Positions 1 through 4,950 of a DNA stretch of 9,828 bases are shown here, piece after piece (the first letter of the stretch is position 1; each line of letters begins with the position of its first letter). The translations under genes were made by a program, and so were the position numbers. The notes beneath the pieces were generated by a model, which searched no databases, had not been told where the DNA came from, and saw nothing but the letters and a program-made list of their open reading frames with translations. This stretch comes from an uncultured Gammaproteobacteria bacterium (GTDB lineage: Bacteria; Pseudomonadota; Gammaproteobacteria; Pseudomonadales; Azotimanducaceae_A): NCBI GenBank assembly GCA_913049565.1, contig CAJWZG010000092.1, positions 1-9,828 on the forward strand, written 5' to 3'.

Positions 1-44
1 CGTTTGGCTTCTGCGAGATCGAGACACCAGAAACGATAATCACA

Positions 45-731
45 ATGATGCTTGAAATAGAAATTTTCTCAGACGCCATCTGTCCATGGTGCTTTATCGG
101 CAAGCGCCGACTTGAAGCTGCACTGAGTGTAGAAAACGATGATGCAAAACTCGATGCCGAGGTGCGCCTGCGCTGGAGGCCGTATTTGTTGTACCCCAAT
201 ATGCCATTAATGGGTGTTGATCGAGGCGAGTTGCTGCGGCGTCGATACGGTCCCAGAGGTGATAAAAGCCGAGTGCCCGCAAATATTGTGGCAGAGGCGG
301 AGTCTGAGAATATCGAGCTTCGATACGATTTGATTAATCGCACACCGAATACCCGCGCGGCACACCGCCTTGTCGAATTCGCCTACCAAGAGCAGGGTTG
401 GCAAGGTCAGCACGAGCTCGTTGAGTCTCTGTTTCAAGCCTACTTTTGTCAGGGTCAAGATGTAGGCGATGAGACAGTTTTGACCGGGCTCGCGTTTAAG
501 CAAGGCCTCAGCGCGGCGGCTGCAAAAGATGTCTTGAGTGACCAAGGCAAGCGGCGAGGGCAGCTTGAACAAGAGCTGGATATTCAGCTTGCGCGAGCGA
601 CTGAACTCGGGGTCTCAGGGGTGCCGGGCTACGTGATGGGTGGCGCCTACCTGCTGCCCGGCGCGCAAAGCGCAGAGACCATGCAGGCCATTATCGCTCG
701 CGCAAAGACAAAGTTCTCCTCGGTGGATTAG
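45..731 (+). CDS. DsbA-family (FrnE/HCCA-isomerase-like) thioredoxin-fold oxidoreductase
   Basis: Predicted cytoplasmic protein of 228 aa in the DSBA/FrnE thioredoxin-like family; members catalyse dithiol-disulfide exchange, or glutathione-dependent isomerisation in the related HCCA isomerases. Seen: an N-terminal strand followed directly by the redox motif CPWC (residues 13-16); the FrnE-style region WRPYLLYPNMPL (about 44-55); the helical-insert signature NTRAAHRL (102-109); and the cis-proline loop GVSGVP with Pro194, followed by a LPGAQ motif (204-208). Both cysteines make a redox role more likely than isomerase activity. No signal peptide is present, unlike true periplasmic DsbA. Length matches the family (about 210-230 aa). 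Two adjacent ATG codons (45, 48) are possible starts; the second gives the more usual N-terminus and no strong ribosome site decides. The frame is open upstream to the window edge, but those codons look unlike the family. It converges with cysE. Physiological substrate unknown. Confidence 0.93.
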   Translation: MMLEIEIFSDAICPWCFIGKRRLEAALSVENDDAKLDAEVRLRWRPYLLYPNMPLMGVDRGELLRRRYGPRGDKSRVPANIVAEAESENIELRYDLINRTPNTRAAHRLVEFAYQEQGWQGQHELVESLFQAYFCQGQDVGDETVLTGLAFKQGLSAAAAKDVLSDQGKRRGQLEQELDIQLARATELGVSGVPGYVMGGAYLLPGAQSAETMQAIIARAKTKFSSVD

Positions 732-743
732 CCGAGTTAATCC
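719..743. terminator. Overlapping hairpins at the convergent dsbA-like/cysE ends
   Basis: Two mutually exclusive perfect short stems overlap at the junction: GGATTA (725-730) with TAATCC (738-743) around a 7-nt loop, and CTCGG (719-723) with CCGAG (732-736) around an 8-nt loop. They cover both stop codons (TAG 729-731 on plus; TAA 739-737 on minus). A bidirectional terminator is plausible from position, but there is no U-tract on either side, so intrinsic termination is not demonstrated. Confidence 0.3.
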
Positions 744-1591
744 ATGGTGTGGGCAGGCGTCGCGTTGCTGTCGATTGTACCAACGACTCGAGCGGGAACT
801 CCGGCTACTGTGACGTTCGGAGGTACGTCCTCCAAAACCACGCTGCCTGCACCGACTTTCGCGTTTGCGCCAATTTCAATATTACCGATGATCTTGCACC
901 CGGCAGACAGCAGTACGCCTTTGCGTACTTTAGGGTGGCGATCCCCCTCGCTTTTACCCGTGCCGCCCAGAGTTACCGAGTGAAGTACGGATACATCGTC
1001 CTCGATCACAGCAGTTTCGCCAATAACGATCCCAGTAGCGTGGTCAAACATAATACCGCTGCCCAGCTGCGCCGCAGGGTGTATATCGACCCCTAAGGTG
1101 ACGCTGATTTGATTTTGAAAAAACTGCGCCAACGTGTGGCGTTCTTGATTCCATAACCAGTGGGCAATGCGATGTGCCTGCAGCGCGTGGTAGCCCTTGA
1201 AAAAGAGGAATGCGCTGGATAAGTCTCGGCACGCGGCATCTCGGGTGAAGTTGGCGATAATATCAATCTCTGCGGCACTCAGGATGTCGGACTGCGCATC
1301 TGCCGCTTCGGCGATGACATCTCTGATCAGCATGGTGGGCAACATGGGGTTGTCGAGTTTACTGGCTAGCCGAAAACTCAGTGCGTCCCCGAAGGACTTA
1401 TGGTTCAAAATGGTGGCATGGAAGTAGCTGCCGAGAATGGGCTCTGCCTTGGCTTTGCGCTGCGCTTCCTCTCGCATGACTGGCCAAAGATCTTCTAAGC
1501 GATGCACTTGCTGCAGCGAGTCGTTCTGCTGACCTTGCATCACTTCGGAGAACCGATTTTGCAATCCATTGGAAGCTGTCTTCAGTGCCAT
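737..1591 (-). CDS. cysE: Serine O-acetyltransferase
   Basis: Transfers acetyl from acetyl-CoA to L-serine, giving O-acetylserine, the committed step of cysteine synthesis in the cytoplasm. Seen: the all-alpha N-terminal domain with LWPVMREEAQ (35-44), PILGSYFHATILNH (51-64) and KGYHALQAHRIAHWLWNQ (132-149); then the left-handed beta-helix of hexapeptide repeats with VDIHPAA (Asp169), DHATGIVIGETAVIE (His184), SVTLGGTGK (205-213), DRHPKV (217-222) and the terminal AGVPARVVG. Asp169 and His184 align with the E. coli catalytic pair Asp143/His158. ATG start at 1591 with GGAG about 8 nt upstream. At 284 aa it has roughly 26 extra N-terminal residues versus E. coli CysE. It ends in HTMD soon after the beta-helix and so lacks the long tail ending in Ile that docks into cysteine synthase CysK in enterobacteria. 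Monocistronic here. Confidence 0.97.
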   Translation of the reverse strand: MALKTASNGLQNRFSEVMQGQQNDSLQQVHRLEDLWPVMREEAQRKAKAEPILGSYFHATILNHKSFGDALSFRLASKLDNPMLPTMLIRDVIAEAADAQSDILSAAEIDIIANFTRDAACRDLSSAFLFFKGYHALQAHRIAHWLWNQERHTLAQFFQNQISVTLGVDIHPAAQLGSGIMFDHATGIVIGETAVIEDDVSVLHSVTLGGTGKSEGDRHPKVRKGVLLSAGCKIIGNIEIGANAKVGAGSVVLEDVPPNVTVAGVPARVVGTIDSNATPAHTMD

Positions 1592-1664
1592 GCTACGAAC
1601 TCCGTTATTGCCAATTTAGCCAAGCCGATATTGAGCAACGAGCCTATCAGCCGCGTTGCGGTTA

Positions 1665-1690
1665 AGTGAAGTCTAAGTTTCTGATTCACT
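1665..1690. repeat. 6-bp inverted repeat upstream of cysE
   Basis: AGTGAA (1665-1670) and TTCACT (1685-1690) form a perfect 6-bp inverted repeat with a 14-nt spacer, about 75-100 bp upstream of the cysE ATG in the cysE/nadK divergent region. It could be a regulator half-site pair, but arms this short arise easily by chance. Confidence 0.25.
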
Positions 1691-1707
1691 CGAATTCATG
1701 CGCGAAT

Positions 1708-1752
1708 CGAGGATTGTTCCTCGTTGACGGACTGTGTAGGGTGCCCAAAATT
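1708..1752 (+). promoter_or_regulatory. Candidate nadK promoter with adjoining small palindrome
   Basis: A TTGACG -35-like hexamer (1724-1729, 5 of 6 to consensus) is followed after 17 bp by AAAATT (1747-1752), a poor -10 with 3 of 6 matches. Initiation near 1759 would give a leader of about 34 nt before the nadK TTG. Immediately upstream of the -35, CGAGG-attgtt-CCTCG (1708-1723) forms a perfect 5-bp hairpin or operator-like repeat. Spacing is ideal but the -10 is weak, so this is only a candidate. Confidence 0.3.
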
Positions 1753-1792
1753 GGAACATTGAATCCAGAAAAGCAAAATCAGGACTAAGCGT

Positions 1793-2704
1793 TTGAAACA
1801 AAATTTCACAACCGTTGCGATCGTAGCGCGTCGGCACAGCGATGCCATTGTCGCCAGTATTGAGGCAGTAGAGGCCTTGATGGAGGCGCGTGGCGTCAAG
1901 GTGCTCTTTGGCGAGCAAACGCTTGCCTCGTTGCCCGTTAGCGGCGCGTTGGAGCATGCGCGCGAGGGCGTTGAAGACAGGCTAATGGGTTCAGTGGCCG
2001 ACCTTGTCATTGTTGTAGGCGGCGATGGCAGCTTGCTAGGGTTCGGGCGCGAAATGGCGGCCTCTCAAGTACCAGTGGTGGGAGTAAATCGTGGCGGGCT
2101 TGGGTTTCTTGCAGCGATATCACCTGACCAGATCGAGAGCAAGTTCAGCGAGATTCTCAATGGTCAGTTTACGATTGACGAACATTTCTTGTTGCAGGCT
2201 TCAATACTGCGAGACGGTGAAGTGATCGCCCAGCAAAGCGCTTTGAATGACGTCGTGGTTAGTCCCGGCGGCGCCATGGGCATGATGGAGTTTGCTCTTT
2301 GGCTCGATGATGAATATGTCTACGATCAGCGCTCTGACGGTCTGATTGTTGCGAGCCCAACGGGATCTACTGCCTACGCGCTCTCGGCGGGTGGGCCCAT
2401 TATGCATCCGCGACTCGATGCTTTTGCCGTGGTTCCTATGTTTCCCCACACCCTAACATCGCGGCCTCTAGTGGTGCCGGGTGATCAAGTGTTGCGGCTG
2501 CGCTTGCTCAACGATTCTGGTACTGCTCCGCAGATCAGCTGTGACTCTCAAGTGCAAATTAGGTTTGAGGCTGGCGATGAAATTCAGATTCAAAAGCACA
2601 GCAACAAACTAAGGCTCTTGTCACCGTCCAACCACAGTTTTTATGAGGCCTGCCGATCCAAACTTGATTGGGCGAGTCGACTGGGTGGGCGAAGACTCAA
2701 GTAG
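1793..2704 (+). CDS. nadK: NAD kinase (ATP-dependent)
   Basis: Phosphorylates NAD+ at the adenosine 2'-hydroxyl to make NADP+; cytosolic and normally essential. Seen: the diacylglycerol-kinase-like fold motif GGDGS (76-80, Asp78 being the expected general base), VNRGGLGFLA (98-107), LNDVV (151-155; the usual Asn-Glu pair is Asn-Asp here) and the long NAD-binding signature around SDGLIVASPTGSTAY (181-195) with LSAGGPI (197-203), then VPMFPHTL (214-221) and ISCDSQ (248-253). 303 aa versus 292 in E. coli, with no missing domain. Start is TTG at 1793: AGGA at 1781-1784 lies 8 nt upstream, and the following residues match the normal N-terminal strand (TTVAIVARRH). The gene stands alone, divergent from cysE and convergent with mocA. 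Confidence 0.97.
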   Translation: MKQNFTTVAIVARRHSDAIVASIEAVEALMEARGVKVLFGEQTLASLPVSGALEHAREGVEDRLMGSVADLVIVVGGDGSLLGFGREMAASQVPVVGVNRGGLGFLAAISPDQIESKFSEILNGQFTIDEHFLLQASILRDGEVIAQQSALNDVVVSPGGAMGMMEFALWLDDEYVYDQRSDGLIVASPTGSTAYALSAGGPIMHPRLDAFAVVPMFPHTLTSRPLVVPGDQVLRLRLLNDSGTAPQISCDSQVQIRFEAGDEIQIQKHSNKLRLLSPSNHSFYEACRSKLDWASRLGGRRLK

Positions 2705-2710
2705 ACGCGA

Positions 2711-3316
2711 TCATCGATCCGACAAGTCCTCGGGTCGGTCCACATCACGCACAACGCCATCGTCTTTTAATGCGACGTCTTCAATAGCACTGACGTAATC
2801 TTGCAGTACCTTGCGCGCACCTTCGTCGCCGCGCAAGGTGGCGAGACGAGGAAATAGCGAACAGTGAAAACCAACCGGGTGCCCGTGCGGGACATCCGCC
2901 ACGCGGCCATCAGCGACCTGTAACGCGGGTCTAAGTATTCGTTTCGTAGTCACTTGGGCTCGTTGCCGCAGGCGGTTAAGAGAGTCAGCGGTAATAAATG
3001 GCATATCGATTAGGCCAACAAAAGCCCAGTCCCAGTCAAGGCCCTGTATTCCGGCGGTCAGCGAGTGCCCCATACCCAGGTGTGCCTGTTCGGTGACAAT
3101 GATGTCGCCGAGAGGCGACAATTTCTGCTGTAGCGCCTTGTCTTCAGGTCGAACGACAAACCTCAGGCGGTCAACAAAAGCCTCGGCGTAAATGGCCGCC
3201 GTGGTTTCCGCAACGGTAGAGGCGCCCAACGGTGCCAGCCGCTTGTCACTACCGAAGCGTCGGCTAAACCCCGCGCCCAGTAAGACGGCGCCAATCTGCG
3301 GGTAAGGATCAGTCAA
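2711..3316 (-). CDS. mocA: MocA-type molybdenum cofactor cytidylyltransferase (NTP-transferase)
   Basis: MobA/MocA nucleotidyltransferase of 201 aa; MocA proteins attach CMP to molybdopterin, giving the cytosine dinucleotide cofactor of xanthine-dehydrogenase-type molybdoenzymes. Seen: the N-terminal nucleotide-binding loop LLGAGFSRRFGSDK (12-25), the metal-binding LIDMP (102-106, Asp104), GHPVGF (145-150), GDEGAR (163-168) and the C-terminal DVDRPED (191-197). The start is TTG at 3316 (no in-frame ATG gives the complete loop), only 3 nt after the xdhC stop, which suggests translational coupling; no strong ribosome site of its own is visible. MocA rather than MobA is preferred because it follows xdhC and because of the GHPVGF and GDEGAR blocks. 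CMP versus GMP specificity cannot be settled by eye. Confidence 0.88.
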   Translation of the reverse strand: MTDPYPQIGAVLLGAGFSRRFGSDKRLAPLGASTVAETTAAIYAEAFVDRLRFVVRPEDKALQQKLSPLGDIIVTEQAHLGMGHSLTAGIQGLDWDWAFVGLIDMPFITADSLNRLRQRAQVTTKRILRPALQVADGRVADVPHGHPVGFHCSLFPRLATLRGDEGARKVLQDYVSAIEDVALKDDGVVRDVDRPEDLSDR

Positions 3317-3319
3317 TGG

Positions 3320-4318
3320 CTAGGCTCGGTACTGCAGGTGCTCACGCGCATTCACAACCCGTTTTTTTCGCACGGCTGTAATTTCGGCGAGAATGGCAAT
3401 TGCAATCTCCGGTGGCGTTTTACTGCCAATGGGCAGGCCTATGGGTGCATGCAGCCGATCAATATCCTGAGCTTGCAGTTCCAGCGCCAGTAAACGCTCG
3501 CGGCGACCCGCCGAGGTGCGGGTTGAGCCCATGGCGCCCACATAAAAAGCCTCGGTTTCCAGCGCTTCCATCAATCCCATGTCGTCAATGCGCGGGTCGT
3601 GAGTTAACGCAACGATAGCCGTGGCCGGATCATTTGCATACTTCCGAACGGCATCATCGGGCATGTCCGATACTTTACGAACCCCATCAACTGCGAACTG
3701 CTCTAACAAATCTACTCTCGGGTCACAGACGGTGACCTCGTAGTCAAGGCTCGATGCCATCTGTACCAAGTACGCGCTCACCATACCGGCTCCAATGATA
3801 AAAAGGTGATGAGCAGGGCCGTAGGTATGTTCAAGCCGCTGCCCCTCGTCATTCCACTGCAGCGGTTCAAACGCGCACGGTGCAGTAATCGTCGTCACGC
3901 CAGATTTCAGATCGATGGCGCGTTTCGCACATTGACGGTTAGCAAGCGCAGACGTGAGCTGAACAAAATGGTTGAGAGTAGCCTCGTCAGGTCGCAGCGG
4001 CTCAACAACGATATAGAGATGTCCGCCGCAAGGCAGGCCAAGCTTTTCGGTTTCCTCAGCGGTAATACCGTATTGAAAAAACTGCGGCCCGTCGGCTGCC
4101 AACTCGCCAGTCGTCAGTTTTTCAAGCAAATCATCTTCAACGCAGCCACCCGAAAGAGACCCAACGACAACGCCATCAGCATTGCATGTCAGCAAAGATC
4201 CCACGGGGCGAGGCGAAGAGCCCCACGTTTGTACAACAGTGGCTAACCAGCAGGCGGTTTCGGCAGCAAGCCAATCCTGTACTTGGTTGAGAACCTCTTT
4301 GTCGACAGCCTGAAGCAT
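3320..4318 (-). CDS. xdhC: XdhC/CoxI-family molybdenum hydroxylase maturation protein
   Basis: XdhC-family proteins bind molybdenum cofactor, promote its sulfuration and hand it to xanthine-dehydrogenase/aldehyde-oxidase-type enzymes. Using the ATG at 4318 (332 aa), the N-terminal XdhC/CoxI domain is seen with VVQTWGSSPRPVGS (28-41), GSLSGGCVEDDL (53-64; Cys59) and GLPCGG (94-99; Cys97). The C-terminal Rossmann domain follows with LFIIGAGMVSAYL (172-184), a VCDPR end of strand 2 (197-201), LTHDPRIDD (238-246), YVGAMGSTRT (259-268) and GLPIGSKTPPEIAIAILAEI (294-313). The frame stays open upstream to an ATG at 4444, but the extra 42 residues do not resemble the family and would overlap the divergent gene's leader, so 4318 is preferred; its ribosome site is weak. 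Probably one mRNA with mocA. No molybdoenzyme gene is adjacent. Confidence 0.92.
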   Translation of the reverse strand: MLQAVDKEVLNQVQDWLAAETACWLATVVQTWGSSPRPVGSLLTCNADGVVVGSLSGGCVEDDLLEKLTTGELAADGPQFFQYGITAEETEKLGLPCGGHLYIVVEPLRPDEATLNHFVQLTSALANRQCAKRAIDLKSGVTTITAPCAFEPLQWNDEGQRLEHTYGPAHHLFIIGAGMVSAYLVQMASSLDYEVTVCDPRVDLLEQFAVDGVRKVSDMPDDAVRKYANDPATAIVALTHDPRIDDMGLMEALETEAFYVGAMGSTRTSAGRRERLLALELQAQDIDRLHAPIGLPIGSKTPPEIAIAILAEITAVRKKRVVNAREHLQYRA

Positions 4319-4329
4319 GCGTGATGCCC

Positions 4330-4335
4330 ATAATA
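4330..4335 (-). promoter_or_regulatory. Possible xdhC -10 element (TATTAT)
   Basis: Read on the minus strand, TATTAT (4335-4330) matches the sigma-70 -10 consensus at 5 of 6 positions and lies 11 nt before the preferred xdhC ATG. No -35 match is found 17 bp further upstream, and the implied leader would be only a few bases. It is recorded mainly because it bears on the choice of xdhC start. Confidence 0.2.
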
Positions 4336-4461
4336 CCAATCTAATTGCGAACCCTAGCGGTTTGTGACTTGGCTCGCCAGTGAAGAACCTATGACTAGTT
4401 CGGGACCCAGCCCGTTGAATATGTGAACTACAACACCTCATCAACAGCGACAGCCGAGTAC

Positions 4462-4467
4462 TATATT
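4462..4467 (+). promoter_or_regulatory. Possible -10 element for the SnoaL-like pseudogene
   Basis: TATATT (4462-4467) matches the -10 consensus at 5 of 6 positions and would place initiation near 4474, about 21 nt before the ATG at 4495, with the GAGGGA ribosome site (4482-4487) inside the leader. The best upstream -35 partner (TCAACA, 4441-4446) is poor and has short spacing (15 bp). Confidence 0.25.
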
Positions 4468-4494
4468 GTTATCAGTATCGTGAGGGATCGCATT

Positions 4495-4866
4495 ATGGAT
4501 GCACCAACGGTAGGTATACGTTTGGTGGAATTGGCGCGAGCGAATGAAGACCTGAAAGCCGTCGAAGAACTTTACGCAGCAGATGTTGTTAGCGTGGAGA
4601 TCATGAGTGGTGCGAACGAAGAGCCCCAAATAGGCGAAGGTATCGAGACGATTTACGAAAAACATGCCAGGTAGGAGCGAGTTGCCAAGGTGCATAGTCT
4701 CGACGTGTAAACGCCTTTTGCCGGCAATGGCGACGACCACTTCGTAGTGCCTTATTCGATGGATGTCACGATGGAAGGTCAGCGAAGTCAGTTGAACGAG
4801 GTCGGGCTGTACACAGTGGCTGACGGTAAAATTGTCAAAGAAGTTTATCTTGGACTCGTGGGGTAA
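4495..4866 (+). pseudogene. SnoaL/NTF2-like small protein gene with two nonsense codons
   Basis: Starting at ATG 4495, behind a good ribosome site (GAGGGA 4482-4487, 7 nt spacing), one frame runs 124 codons to TAA 4864-4866. It is interrupted only by TAG 4672-4674 (codon 60) and TAA 4708-4710 (codon 72). Joined across them, the product reads as a SnoaL-like/NTF2-fold protein of about 123 aa: an N-terminal helix with AVEELYAADVVSVE (22-35), EGIETIYEKHA (48-58), then TPFAGNGDDHFVVPYSMDVT (73-92) and NEVGLYTVADGKIVKE (101-116). These blocks lie in order and in the same frame, so no indel has occurred. The first stop sits where relatives commonly have Trp (TGG to TAG), the second where Glu is expected (GAA to TAA). 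Family members range from polyketide cyclases to uncharacterised proteins; no substrate can be assigned. The ancestral gene was divergent from xdhC and upstream of pepN. A 59-aa fragment could still be translated. Confidence 0.82.
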
Positions 4867-4915
4867 CAGACAACTCGCGTCTGACAAATGTTGGCTGCGA
4901 CAGATTGAAATCGTG

Positions 4916-4950
4916 TAGTAAACTCTGAGCTTTACGCACTAGGTTTACTA
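4916..4950 (+). promoter_or_regulatory. 8-bp inverted repeat abutting the pepN start codon
   Basis: TAGTAAAC (4916-4923) and GTTTACTA (4943-4950) are perfect inverted repeats separated by 19 nt; the right arm ends on the base before the pepN ATG (4951). The weak ribosome site AGG (4941-4943) overlaps the edge of the right arm. As RNA, an extra U-G pair (4924/4942) would extend the stem, which would then occlude the start region. As DNA, it could be a dimeric operator. Confidence 0.45.

Noticed and set aside
1..39. C-terminal tail of an upstream plus-strand gene (stop TAA 37-39)
   Set aside because: Only 12 codons are visible and other frames are equally open, so nothing supports a real gene end.
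207..572. Long minus-strand open frame inside the dsbA-like gene
   Set aside because: It is antisense to a clearly recognised gene and its translation resembles no protein family.
2700..2720. GATC-ATC-GATC palindrome at the nadK/mocA convergent end
   Set aside because: Four-base arms made of a self-complementary tetramer with a 3-nt loop are too weak to call a terminator.
4321..4345. TTGGTATTA-like string (minus strand) reminiscent of short intergenic repeats seen in some marine gammaproteobacteria
   Set aside because: There is a single copy in the window with no palindromic partner, so repeat status cannot be supported without the rest of the genome.
4319..4444. N-terminal extension of XdhC to an upstream ATG at 4444
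   Set aside because: The 42 extra residues are Arg/Ser/His-rich, do not resemble the XdhC N-terminus, and lie across the divergent promoter region; the normal family start is at 4318.
4672..4710. Stop-codon recoding (readthrough, unusual genetic code) in the SnoaL-like gene
   Set aside because: Two different stop codons would need recoding, while TAG and TAA serve as ordinary terminators of neighbouring genes (dsbA-like, nadK, xdhC, cysE). Point-mutation decay is simpler.
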